A stretch of 64,000 bases of DNA, from assembly GCA_034440575.1 (NCBI GenBank), contig JAOTOL010001481.1, forward strand, positions 1,090,001-1,154,000. The letters run 5' to 3'. The notes beneath the pieces were generated by a model. The model saw only the letters and a list, made by a program, of their open reading frames with translations, did not search any database and had not been told where the DNA came from. The translations under genes were made by a program, and so were the position numbers. Positions 12,101-25,300 of the stretch are shown piece after piece; position 1 is the first letter of the stretch, and each line of letters begins with the position of its first letter. Source of the DNA: Imbricaverruca yamaguchii (taxonomy: Eukaryota > Arthropoda > Thecostraca > Neoverrucidae).

Positions 12101-14153
12101 TTGCTTTCAAACAGGCATTTTCCATGGCTGGCACTCTGTCAGAGGCTTGGGGATCCATGCTGATATCAGCTGTCCTTTCTCTGTTGACATCAGCTTCTCC
12201 AGTCAGTCCCAAACTTTGTTCCCAATCAGCATCTATGAAGCAACTTTAAAGGTGATTAGCCAACAAGAACAAAATGGAATTAATGCATGCCAAACTCAGT
12301 TCCACATAATCTCCAAGAGAAGGAAGTTTTTGCCAATTAGTGGTTTTTAACCATTATTGGAATTTAACTTTAGTGGATGTTAGAAGTTTTGAACTATTTG
12401 ATGCTATGAATCCTTCTAAGTTCTGATTCCCAAATTCCCTTTGCCCCACCTACCATTCAACAGACTGCCAGCTTAAGGCGAGCATCCAGGTACTTACATA
12501 GTGGTGCATTTTTGAAAAAATGATACCTATCCAGAGGAGTGCCCTGATTAACATTCCTGGATTCACCCATGCTATTCACAATCATACATATGCTTCTTAT
12601 ATATCTACTTATATTTGGAGTGGCCTTTACCTCTAACTTCCATGTGACTTCTGTAAATGGGGATGATTCTTCCCAAATCCTTCATGTGGCACCTCTTAAG
12701 TGCTAGTCAGCCTTAGACATGCAGCAGACTGTCTGCATATCTGGCAGTTATGATTATAGTAGTATTAGAACCAAGTCCAAGGCCCTTAACGTAAATAATA
12801 CAAAATTGTGGAGTTTTATTCTCGGGTAGGTATTCGGGTCTGTTAGGGTATTGAGGACACTGAATGTTTTGTTTATTTCGCATCTGTGGTAGTTACAGCT
12901 TGCTTTTGTTCCAAGGATGTTCTTGGCTTAATGCTAGCTTATTGAACATCTTATTCATAAATATATAAAAGCCCTAGGCCAGTTTTTGGTGAAAATGTGT
13001 ATTTCTAGTGTCTTCTGATGCGATTTGAAGGAATGCATTAATTATGGAGGGAAATGAAATATTGTGGATATCAGCAGTTCATGTTAAAGTAGGTAGGGAC
13101 CTAGGTCACTAGATACCTAGGTTTAATTTTATTTGCAGTTTAAGGTAATTTTTTATCTCTTAGAACTTCTTTTTTAAATGCAATTTATGTGAATGTGCTT
13201 AACATGAGGTGACCACAAAATACCTTGGCAAATGCATGCTTCTCAGTTTGGAGGCAAACTAATATCCAAAAATGAGCTTGGATTTTGGTAATATAACATA
13301 AAAAGTGACATTCAAAATCAAGAGCAAATGATGCAACATAACCTAGCATACTTTATGTTACCACCCATGCAAGACAGCGAATTATTTATTTGTGTTGCCT
13401 TAGATGATTTTAACAATGAATAATTTATTTAAATGATTGATTTAGATATTTAAGTGATTTAAACAATTTTTTCCTCAACTTTTCAACTAAAAAAAACTAA
13501 TCTAACTAAAGCTACTCTGAGCTCTACTTGTAGAAAAGAAACCCAATCATTTTTGAAAATTTCCCCATTTTTTGAACATTCATCTAATTTACATCTTATC
13601 TAATTATCTTATCTAATTATATTTAATTAAAAATATGTGTAGTTAATTACATTTAATATTATTCAATATTTAAGTAACCAGCAGCTGACTGACAGTTTCC
13701 TGATGGAGACTTAAAAACTTTGCTCATATAGGGAAAGTGAGGGGTAATACTTGAAGATTACCTAAATGTGTATTCACACCAAGTTCAGTGTGAATATACA
13801 GCTTGTGATATCAGTGAAATTGGCCTCTGATTATCATCTGTGAGCCAATTGTACTGATTTAATTCATTTCATGAATGCAAAATTCAAGCCAAGTTTGAGT
13901 ATCATGCCAAGTTTTTGAAGTATCAACCTATGAATAGCCCATGCAGGACACTGTTATGAGTATTTTAGCCATAGTGTATGTTTGTGCAGACAATTTGTGG
14001 AATAACTGCTACAGAAAGCTACTGTGTTGAATTTAAGTGGGCAAGTACACTAGTGAGCCACAATGCTGAAATTCAGCATGAGTGGATATGTGTCATAGTA
14101 ACGAACTGCTTAAAGGAGAGTAGATGTATGCAAGTACATCTGGATATCCCTGG

Positions 14154-14315
14154 GGACGAGTAGCCTAGGGGTAAGTTGCTCGTCTCACAATCGAAAGGTT
14201 GTTGGTTCGAGTCTCACCTGTCGCTACTCTTCGCCCGCGACCAATCGGCGTGAGAGATTGGCGACGCTACATGACTCAGCGGTCGATGTGTCGTAAAACC
14301 AATAACTAACTAACT
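14154..14315 (+). mobile_element. tRNA-derived SINE (family A), young copy
   Basis: tRNA-like head with an A-box region TAGCCTAGGGGTAAG and B-box GGTTCGAGTCTC. The body has CGCGACCAATCGGCGTGAGA and a GTCGTAAAACC plus AATAACTAACTAAC tail. Exact 16-bp target duplications ATCTGGATATCCCTGG flank it at 14138-14153 and 14316-14331. It keeps about 15 CpGs although the surrounding DNA has nearly none, so it arrived recently. Confidence 0.95.
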
Positions 14316-15454
14316 ATCTGGATATCCCTGGCATATATTGATGTTTGCATTTCTTCATGCCAGGATATGCTGAAAGGACAGCTTCCACCTATTCACATTC
14401 TATCAGACCAATCTGAAGGAATTTTACTGGGATCGTGGCCTCATTAGTGCAGATCAGTTGGTCAGTTGGTAGCTGAGGACCTACACATGACATATCATGG
14501 CTGCTGCAAAGGATGTGACTAATGAAGACTACCTTCCTGATAGATATTGTTTAGCACAGCTAGATATGGTTTTTCATTACAGGAAAAGTAGTGTACCAGT
14601 TTCACCCACTCACAGTTTTCATATGCAGACATGGCTTCCCTCCTTCCCATGCATTTTTGCATCTCAGGCTTTTAGGATAAGCCTTTAAAATTGGCAGGAA
14701 CAAGATCCTTTGTTCAGGGCAGACCAGCCACCCCCTTTATTTGCAGCAAATACATCACGAAATTTTTCAGCAACTTCATGTCAAATTTCAGGACAAGTGA
14801 CTGCAGAACTCTGCCATATTTTTTGGGGAATATTTCCATATTGGAAGCCTTTCAGGAAGCAAAGGTAGCCAGTTACCCAGCCCCTACCTATTGGCTAGAT
14901 ACCACCTCAGCCTGTTGACCCACCAACCAGGGAGCTGTGTGGAAACTCAACAAGGTCATTCAGTTGATCAGACCATAACACAAAAGAAGGGCTGATATCT
15001 GATAAAAGAGAAGGCTGAACCATGTTGAAGTACAAACTAACTTCAGCTGAGCTATTTACTTTGGATGCTTGACAATGCAAAGTATATGAATCCTGTATCT
15101 TGCAGTACCTAAGGATGCTGGATAGTGTAAAGCTTACAGTAGTTGGATTGTGTAAAGCTTAGGATGTTAGATGTGGCAAAGCCTATGCATGCTGAATCAT
15201 ATGAAATATCTGAATGTTGGATGGAGTAAGACCTGTGAATATTGGATGAAGTACACATAAGGGTGCCAGATGAAGTTATTTCTTTCAGATTTTTATTGCA
15301 TGATAGTATAAAAGTGTATACTGTTCATTGACATGTTGCAAAATCTTGTTCACTTCACAAAGATTTTAAAGAATATGGACATTTGCCAGCACCAGCAAGT
15401 TGCCATTGTAGTCCATGGTGGAGTTCCCTTTTGTCTTCCCATTTGAAATGGTGT

Positions 15455-15691
15455 TTGAAGAGACCCAGAGGCAGCCAGGAATGCGGACTTGCAATTAGAG
15501 GTCATAAATTCAAAATTAAAGTTAACCACAGCAGAACAAGGTTAAGGCAGACTTTCTTCACCAACAGGGTAGTAGAACACTGGAACCAGCTGCCAGAAAA
15601 CATTGTCAGTAGCAGCACATTGAACATCTTTAAAAACAGCATAGACAATCATTATAAGAATAGAGGGCTTGCTTTTCAGTATTACAGGTAG
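15455..15691 (+). mobile_element. LINE reverse-transcriptase C-terminal remnant
   Basis: The frame ending at 15691 contains RGHKFKIKVNHSRTRLRQTF, then FTNRVVEHWNQLPENIVSS and LNIFKNSIDNHY. This is the conserved region after the RT domain in CR1/L2-type LINEs (FF..RVV..WN.LP..VV...S...FK..LD). It has lost nearly all CpGs, so it is old. The rest of the element is not recognisable. Confidence 0.75.
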
Positions 15692-16306
15692 GGATGATTG
15701 ACAGATTTGGTGGGCAAATGGTTCAGTGTACAGAGTGCAACCAAGAGGGGCCCTTGTGGCTCATAGTTGTACTGATCTTTTATGTCTTTATTTATGTCTT
15801 ATGGACTTGGTGTCCATGGGTGACAGTATGATACATATTGCACTTCCAATAGCTTCTTTCATATGCTAATAACTGCTTTCAGCACCCCAAAACATGTCTG
15901 AAGTCATAAGCTGCAATTCCATTATATTTGAATAATATATGTGCCAACAGAGATAACTTTCAAAGCTGGTAGATCCTAAAGGTCCTCAATGCAGGGAATC
16001 AGTTTTCAGTTGGTCAGTTACTGATATATCTTTTTTTTGTATTCATCTGCTACAGGTACTGTACTGAGGTACATGCCATACAGGTATCCATTTTATGCTT
16101 TCATTCAATAATTATATTTCATTGAATGTCTGAGCTTTCTGTGTATGATACCTCATAACAAATACAAATTATGACAACTACACATCCTGTGTTTATCCTG
16201 ATGTCACATGTATCACCATGTGTATAAAATAAAATACATTTTGCATTTACCTGTGTGCTATGTGTTGATATGGATGTATTACTTATTTCAGGTGTTCTTA
16301 TTGCAG

Positions 16307-16343
16307 ATAAAGTAGAAGCCATTGGTTCAAGTCATCTTGCAAG
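16307..16343 (+). other. BAP18 5'UTR part of the first coding exon, with upstream splice acceptor
   Basis: TTCTTATTGCAG ends at 16306, a good acceptor. An in-frame TAA at 16308-16310 precedes the ATG at 16344, so this ATG is the first usable start in its frame. This implies at least one noncoding exon further upstream, inside the CpG-depleted domain or beyond it. Confidence 0.55.
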
Positions 16344-16361
16344 ATGAGCTCAGCTAGTAAG
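16344..16361 (+). CDS. BAP18: BAP18 coding exon 1
   Basis: Six codons (MSSASK) followed by donor GTGAGC at 16362. The next exon begins in phase 0 with GTG GGA GAG ATC. The vertebrate protein has the similar start MTSASTK before VGEIF, which is why I accept so short an exon. Confidence 0.85.
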
Positions 16362-19300
16362 GTGAGCCTTGCTTTGCTTGCATTGTGGGCTGCCGTGATG
16401 TATGCATTTGTGCTAGAATGAGCAATTCCTGTTTGCACTATTACAGCGTGTTCTATGCTTGATTATGCTTGATTGAGGCACATTGAGGCACATGCTTGTA
16501 GCATCCAGGAGACTTCATTCAGCTTAAATATTTGCATGATTTGTGCAATTACAGATGCACACAAGTGTGTGTTGGGGGGATCATTTGCACAATCTATCAA
16601 TACATCAGTACTTTCATGTCAGTTTCCCCACCTATGTTTGCATCATGGATCAATATTGTATTCATGTTATCAGATGACAAAGATATCATCTTACACTCTC
16701 ATCTACATCAAATACTGCAGAAATATTGAATACACCATGCACGATGTTCATTACTGCTGCCATAAAGACATCAGACATAAAAGATTAGTGCAACTATGAG
16801 CCACAAGGGCCCTTCTTGGTTGTATACAGATGCATGGGACAGATGCATGCACAGATGCATCTGTCATACAGATGCATGGGAGTATTCATTAATCGTGCTG
16901 TTTTGGTAATTGCTATATTCCTCTTCTTGTTATGCTTTGGTTATGCTGAGCATAACCCCCATAAATTTGCATGACGATAGCCATGCACCCCCTATTTTGC
17001 AGATGTTCATAATATCACACATTTCAGCAGTCACTATGTACTAAGAAGGTCATAAGATCAAATGATGCCCTGATGTCCGAATTATCATTGCGTCCGTCGC
17101 CTAACGTCCATTAACCAAGAGCAAATAACCATCAGCATCTCCAATGGGCGCATTTCCGGGCAGTGTTGCGCTGTCTCAAACCCCCTTTCCCATGAAGCTG
17201 CTTAGTTATGCTGGACAAACGCCGGTTGTCGCTTTTGACGCTGAGAGCTGCGTCAGTTCAAAGGCGGCCAGTCGTTTATCATTAGTGATCTGAATTTGGG
17301 AATGTTGAGTAGAGATGTACACTTAGTGACACTTGTTTTGCGTTGCTTTTTTTCCTTTTCACATGCAGTGCCATCTGCTATTTTTTAGTCTAGGGTGTGG
17401 GCTTTCGATCTCTAAAAGCACTTATGTCCTCTGACAACGAATTGCCCACCAGTGAGGGCAGGAGATGCACTACTCACATCGTCACCGTCATCGCACTAGC
17501 AAAGGTCAGAAAATCACTCATTTATTTACAGCCACATTGGTATGGTACTCCTACGAGCAGATTTCTGCTGGTTGAGAAGCAATCATGGGCCGTGAAGTTC
17601 GTAGCTGCTGGCAGGACAGATATTATGGAATGAAGTGTACTTGACAGAACAGTTTCCCATTTTGAAGGCATCCTTGACTTTACCGCGAGTCTGACTGCAC
17701 TTTATTATGCCATTTCATCTGTTTAATTGACCGTTGTCCTATAGAATTACATGGTATTGTCCTGCTGGTAGCGACACCCCGTTCGTGGAGGAACTGCTTG
17801 AGTTCATCAGATATAAATGATTTTCTGTCATAGTGTATAAATGAAGACATGTCCAACATGCAAGAGATCTTGCTGAATATATAATGGTTGATGCGGGTAT
17901 GTCCATGCAAAGGAAGGCAAATACAAATGGCAAGCACTTGTCGATGCTGGCCAGTAAGTAGTGATTCATTGAAGAAAAGGACATTGTATCTTTTAACTGA
18001 TAATAATATCTTGAAATGGTGAGTTTCCCTGATTACATAGCCAATAGACCTCCAAAACATCGGCTTTAGCTCTGCATACACCAGCTATGACAGCTAGCAG
18101 GTTCTTAGCATTTCCTACAGATAATAAATGGCTACTCTGGGGAAATGAGTCAGCTGGATCATGCCGGGGTAGCAGAAATCAACGCGTGGGTTCTGTGGCT
18201 CGTGAGGAAAGCCGTTGCACTACATATGCTTGATAGACAAGATGACTGCACTACATATGCAGTCGTCTTGTCTGAAAGTAAGATATCTTGAAGTGGTAGC
18301 ACGACAGGTTCATGCGCCAGCGTCTGACCTTCTCATTCTTAATCTTGCTAGGCCGAGTGCTGTCTAAAATATGGACCATAGAGTTCTGATCAGTGTCCTG
18401 GGATTCCGAAATTTGTGTTGAAAATGGCACTTATCAGGAAGTTGTTTTGAACTCCTGTGGACATAAATTTTTACATACTCAATTGATTTCCATGAAACGT
18501 CACCACGTACAACTGTAGCAACTATTATTTTTTCGTCGTACTCAATTGCTGGGATCTGCCCCATCGTAATCCTTCCGGCAGGTGCCATGTTCGTCGGTCA
18601 GGTGCCGTGTTCGTTTGTCAAGATTCTCTTGCACGCACGTTTCCTGTTGCAATGTTGTTCCGACGTCACCAGGGATTTTGACGTCTTCTCCTGCTACACT
18701 CCACTCCGTGAACTCCGTGGCACTGCTTCCGATAACCGGTAGGAGGAACTGATAACCAATCGGACAGTGCCTCCATTTCCCGGGCGGCTCTGTGATGACA
18801 TTGGTCCTCTCAACCGCTGAATGGCTGTTCGCGGGCTGAAAGCGCGCGAGAGAAGAGAGCGCCTAACAGGACGGCATCGGTACCGTGACCTGAGTAATCG
18901 GTGTCAGCCACAACTGGCATTGCTGGGTCGAAGGCGGCACAACAGCGGTGACGTCATCTTCCTTGAGCCGCTGCAGTACGTCCTATGTTGGGAGGCACAG
19001 AAGCCATAAGCCTTTGCCAGTGGATGCTCAGGCTTGAAAGCACCGCAATTCACTTTGATTAGCAGGCGAGCCCGAGCGCTTTGTTCGGGGCTGAAGCGGT
19101 AAAAGCCAGGAGTATTTCACGCAGGGGCAAGATCGATCGGGGTCGCGCTTCTGACGTCCACCTTGGAGTATTATAGCCGAGCAGGTTTATCGTCCGGGTC
19201 GAGTATGTACACTCGTTGCTAAGCTGGATGCCACCCTTTTTGACAGCCTTCATGAACTTGTTGAGGTTATTGTGCTTTTCGGGATTCTGGTCACTTGCAG

Positions 19301-22300
19301 TGATACTGTAAAACATATGCAAATATTCCATCCAGTATCTCTTCATCGATTATGTGATCATTGCTACGGTGGAATCTTATGACACCGCTTGTGAGACTCC
19401 AACATGGTATCCTCTTGATTTGGGAGAGACGATGTCCTGCTTCAAACACCGCGTATGGCTTCTTTTCGTCTTTTGCAGGGATCCGATGGTGATCAGTTCT
19501 CAATTCAACGACACTGAAGACTTTCTACTTCGCTTACCGTTCCATCGACGGTTGGGAGTGGGCGGTTGTCGACCCATCGTAATATGGTGATTGTGTTCCA
19601 GGCAGCCAATTACCCTGTGTTTCTTGTGGCCCTCCGTCGACGTTACCAAAGCTCGCGCTTCCCAAGAGGGTTTCTCTTATCTCGGAAGTCGCTCCCTATC
19701 TCTGAGCATATGGGCTTTTCAGCAGCCGTGCTGTGATGTCTATGCTTCACAGCAGTAGGTTCTGAGTCTTCTGAGATGCTTGCGAACGACGATGGAGCGG
19801 TCACCGCAGCTGTTCCGGGACCTCAAACAGTGGGTCTCGACAAGTGGGCCCGGTTGCACCAAATGGCATCTCGACACTAATGTTCTGTATATGTTTTCTT
19901 CAGAAAATCATGCCTAGAATGGCGTCACAACATTTTTTAAAGCACAGCCTGGTATAGCCTTAGGATCCTTCAGCAAGATCAACAAGACCAAGAACATAGT
20001 CACAGAGATTGGAATTAAATGGCAATGGGTGCCAAATTACCGTGTTGTCGGCGCGCCCAAATAATCAATCAGCAATTAAATAGCAGGCCATCGAAACGTT
20101 GCGGGCAGCTGGCCTGAGCTTCAACTTGCGTGCACTTAAGAAATAGCCTGTCTGATGAGGTTCTACGAGCTGCCTGTATCGATCAGCGCTCTGACCTCGC
20201 CATTGGCTATAGCATCGATGTTTCCACTTGAGCAACATTGGGCGATTGTCCCAAGGGTGACTAAAGGCTCAGGTGTTGCACGAGATAACGACCAACAGTC
20301 TTTGACGACAGTATTGCTGCAGGCACTCCATGGTGTATCATTCGCGGGTCACTTAAATCGAAGATGTCGACTGAGGCTGCTGAAATTGTATTTCGAAGAC
20401 AGCTAAAGCCATACTTGGATATTTTAGTCGCACATTGTTTTGAACTTGATCAGCGCGCTGCTGCTGCTGGTTACTGGTTGTTGCTGTGTAAAGTGCACCA
20501 GCTAACTAAAGTGGTCTGAGTGTCTCTGTACCACATCCAGCACATGCGCCGTCTCATATGCAGTCTGGAGCTGGAATGATTTGTTTTCTTGTAGTCTCTG
20601 TCTTATCTGAGGTGGTGATATGCCATTGATTAAGGCATCTCGGATGTACCTGTTTTGGTTCTGACTAGAAGCAACTGCGGTGCATTCAATGGTGCCACCA
20701 TCTTCAGTTCGAAGGTGGTTTCCAACCACAGGTGCAGGAGCAATTTTCAAGTCAGATAGTTAATGCGGCGGTGAGAATAATTGCAGGCGGGGTCCGGACC
20801 GATGGACATCAGCGGTGGTGACGCCCAGGTGTGAGGCTGGAGTCCGTTGTTTGCCAGTGGCGTGTGAACTCGAAGAAAGTACTCGTGAAGAGTATTGCTT
20901 GGTTTCTGACGTCTCGTTGTCAGAAGAAGTGTCGTTCAGTGTCTTGCCAAATCAGAAAAAGCAAGAAGTGTCGCTAAAAGCAAGCTATCAAATCCAAGAA
21001 AGTCCAAGTAAAGGCTATTGTAGAAGGTGTCGTCCTGACTTTCGGCTTGCTTGCAAGCTGAAATATAATATTTGTGAGATTCAGTGTCCAAGAAGTATAA
21101 TTTCACTGATGCACCATGGCTTGTGACCATACATTATGATATTAAGTACCTGAAATATAAAACATGGCTGCATTGCAATTGAAGTGCAGTCATGAGGGAA
21201 CAATTATGCCACATAACATCATAATGGAAGAATATTTATGTAATGATTGTGCTTCATCATGCTTTCAAATCCAGTAATGCTGAAGTCAACCGCCATTGAT
21301 GTACCATTCTGTGGCTTATTTTTCACCTATAATTTGGTATCATTCGTGATACGGAAGACTTTGAACCTGTGAACATAGATGGCCACTTAGACATATTAAC
21401 CAGACTTTCCGCAGGCTGGTGTCAAACGTGTCAGCACATGTCAGCAGCTTGTAAACCGAATGGTCTGTACTCTTGTTCCAGATTCCGCTTCTTAGCATGC
21501 TAGTGCCATTGTCTTTCAGTGGCATCCATAATTTATTAACATGCCGTCTTTTTATTGATGGCAGGGCAAATGGGACAGTCAGCAAGCTACATTGCCTTTG
21601 GTAGTCGTCGCTTAAGTCCTTCATATCCTTCCATTGGGCCATTGCGAGGCTCTGATTTATTTCGAACATGCTTCAGTTGTGCTCGGCGAGTCCACCTCAG
21701 TGCGAAATTACAAAGAGGTGACAACCACCTTTACGTGCATGTGTAGGCTGGTCAAATGTTATTGGCAGGAGGTGGTTCAAGACATGGATGCTAATGTGAT
21801 GCCGTTTCAGGAATAACTAAGGTCGGTTTTCGCAAATGACTTCTCCCAAATTTCCAGCAGCTGAAAGATGGCGGCTCAGTTATTGGTCCGCAATAGCACA
21901 ACCTGTTGCTTGCACTCACTATACCTCGTATGACGCTTCAAAGTGCCTAGTGATTGTTTTGCACATCAGGCTGTTGTTCAAGTATGGCACTGAGAACTTC
22001 CCAACCGCACAATGTAAGCAACAATATTGCCCAATGCTGCTCAGGTTATTGGGTTAGGATTTTACCATGTCCCGTATGGCTCAGTGTCGTGTACGATGAT
22101 GCCTGTCTCACACGGCACTATTGGGACCGTGGTTCATACTCAAGTTATCACGAAAGTGTACATGCTTGAGCTTTGGCTTAGGCAGAATGAACATTATAAG
22201 TATGTGCCTCCATTCCCACCACCACCTAGGTCTCCTCTCCCTATATGTAAACTCATGCATATATATCTTGATGAGAAAGCCAGCTGAGGAAATCTAGTCG

Positions 22301-25300
22301 AGTTCCGTCACTAAAATTTAATGAAAAATAAGCAACGCCAAAAAGTCAATGATGAAATATTAACGGAGCAAGGGTAACAAGGACATCGACGGGTTTTCCC
22401 TCAATAGGCATGCTTGCTATCATATTTTTGCATAGTGATTCCTCCTCTTTTGTGCATCTTTACGTTGAAGCACCTGCCACGAGTCCTTACGTTATCTTCG
22501 CTTAGCGGCCGGGCATGTTGGATGCTCAGTACCTTCTGTCGCGAGTACCCCGATAATGCGTTGGAAAATTACTAACTGCATGACCAACGCAGTCCATGCG
22601 CCCTGCAGCCCATATTACAAACCAACCAATGCAGACACAAAATATATTCCGCATGATTAGGACATTAACTTCAGGTGCCCCGTGCCAGTCCTGATGCTTG
22701 GCATTGGCGCTCAATGACCGTGCACTGACTAAATGACCTATACGATGCGCCCTTAAGCCGAAATAATCCGTCAATCGGATGCTAGGCGACGTATGTTGCA
22801 TGTATCCAACGAGTATGCTTGTGTATAAACCAATCGCTTTTACTTGAAACCGCTCTTGGCAAAATCTACAAAAAGCATCGCCTTTGTTGTATGCCATCAA
22901 ACCTCAGTGTATGATTTTTATGTTCGCACTTCAGATGGCTATCTTTTTTAGATATTGCACAAACATTGGAACAAACATTCCCCATACGGCACTGTTTTAG
23001 TTGTCCGGTACGACACCACATATATTAAGGCCAGCTCTGGTGTTGAAGAATACAGGTAAATTACACCTATTCATCGGATAGGGTCATGTCTGTTGTTTGG
23101 GTTGATGGAAGTCGTGACAGATTTTACCAAGTAAGTTCTGGCCGTCCTTTCAGTTGCAGATTAAGCAGCCAAATAATAACTGCATGTGCTCTAGCTTGCG
23201 GACTGTCCACCGCGTCGCAGTACCTAGCACGACTCGTTGGGCTGCTGAGCTAGTTTCTACGCGCCGATGGCCCGCCGCCCCACCCCCACCCCCACGTTGT
23301 TACTTCCGCCATGCTAGGCGGGCAGCATGGCATAGTCCCCGTAACACGAGAGGCGTCTTACTGGCTATTGCGTGTTCATTAGCCGGTCTGGAACGGCATT
23401 GGCATCCTCGCCTCCGGCAGCGGTGGCCGGGCAGCTGTGGCTGGAGGCGCCCGGTGCTCACAAGTTCAGCAGCTGACGATGACGGCGGAATGCCCTACTG
23501 CTCTGAGTCGGACGTCACTGAGCTTTTGTCGAGCTGTCGGGCGCGCTCTAGTGCGTGCGCCGCCCGACGTCCGCTTCTATTTAGAAGTCCAGTAATCCAA
23601 CGCTCCAGCAGCGCTTCTTTCGAATCAGATGAGCAGTCGTTCTGCTGAACCTGGTATCGGCGCTCCAGACGATGTTTCCATGGCCCATAACACCGAAGTC
23701 ACAACAGGTCCGGGACTCTCAGTGGAGTTTGACTTTTCTTCATAGAATGTGCATAAGTCAGGCAAATTCGTCGAACTATACGCCAAGGCTGAACACCTCG
23801 TCGGTTTCTGTGTGCTGCTCGACACCATATGCTATCACTAGGCACTCCAGGAAATGATACATGTTTCAAGTCGTCCTGGCTGTACGCAACCCAGTTGGAA
23901 AAACGGCCTTGCATCATGCACTAGTCCTAACACCTTTGAAATTATGGCATGTGTGGGAACTATTCAACATATTCCGGGCGATATCTCATGGAACTACCCT
24001 CTCCACCGTTTCAACATGCAGGCTTAATTAGTTGTTGGGGGTTTAAAGGCGCATCGACTACAGTGGTCATACGGCGCCTGAGCGTGCACGTTTCATCCGG
24101 ATAATGTGTATACAACAAAGTGACAGTATGGCGCCATTCAGACCGAGATGCTGGTGACAAGGCGATGCTTTCTTGTGTAATGGAAGTGCATTATGCACAA
24201 CAAGACGTCCGATGGTTGAAAAATGGCACGCAAGAGCACCCTTCTCATTGTGGATCCTTGGATATCTTTATATCACATGGTTGGTTGGTTATTGGTTTTA
24301 CGACATATCGACTGTTGTCATGTAGCGTCGCCAATCTCTCACGCCGATTGGTCGCGGGCGAAGAGTGGCGACAGGTGAGACTCGAACCCACAACCTTTCG
24401 AATATGAGATGAGCAACTTACCCCTAGACTACTCGTCCACTTTATAGACACATGAATAAAGCTAACTTCAAAATCGAATGGTTATATGAAACAGCGGTAT
24501 GTAGCAAGCTACGACGTTTATGCACCTCGAATAGATGACTATGCTTAAGGGAGGCGGGAAAAATGTGACCCTCTGCTGGATACCAAGCCATGTTGGAATA
24601 AGGGGGAATGAGCTGGCTGACCAAGCAGCAGAACGTGCTGCGCGGAGACAGTACACCCATTCGCTTCCTCTTCCCGCGACACACTTCAGCCAGGCAATCA
24701 ACGCATTCTTCCAGGACAAGTGGCAACAAGTTTGGGACTCGACCGGCGAAAACAAACTAAGAACCATCAGGCCAACTCTGGGGTGTTGGAAATCATCATC
24801 TAGAACTTCCCGGAGGGAAGAAGTGCTACTCGCCAGGATACGAATAGGCCACACTTATGCTACCCACGGCTACCTGCTACGAAACGAGGACAGACCGATG
24901 TACACTCGCTGTAACATGCCACTGACAGTGAGGCACGTTCTTCTGGTGTGCCCCCTATTCTCAGCACAACGACGACGATTCTTTGGACGAGATGTATCCA
25001 CGCTAACGATGGCGGGTCTTCTGGGTGATGGATCACGCATCGTTCATTCTGGACGGTTATTCGAGTTCCTCTCGCAAGTGTGTTTTGATGTTGTTTACTC
25101 GGGGAGATCTTAGCTCCGTCGTATTTCGTCCTATATTTTTCCCAGTGACATGTCACTGGCTGGTCTTCCCTTGCTCTTGCTGCTTCACTGTTTTACTGAT
25201 GTTTCTTCCATCTCACTGTTTCACTGATGGTGTTTCGTGAATTTCACTGTTCCACTGATGATGTTTCGTGAATTTCACTGTTTCACTGATGATGTTTCGT

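Larger units (their letters stand above)
9158..17070. other. CpG-depleted AT-rich domain around BAP18 exon 1
   Basis: By direct reading there is no CpG from 9158 to 10278 and none from 15486 to 16393; other CpG-free runs of 350-720 bp lie between. TG and CA are abundant. The domain ends abruptly at about 17070, where TCCG, TTGCG, TCCGTCG and AACG appear within 40 bp. In invertebrates such depletion marks DNA methylated in the germline, usually transcribed gene sequence. Apart from a SINE at 14154-14315, a LINE remnant at 15455 and BAP18 exon 1, I see no gene in it; the small frames are unremarkable. Confidence 0.75.

Noticed and set aside
23154..23648. 164-codon frame in a GC-rich patch
   Set aside because: Low-complexity Arg/Ser/Pro content; GC-rich DNA lacks stops by chance.
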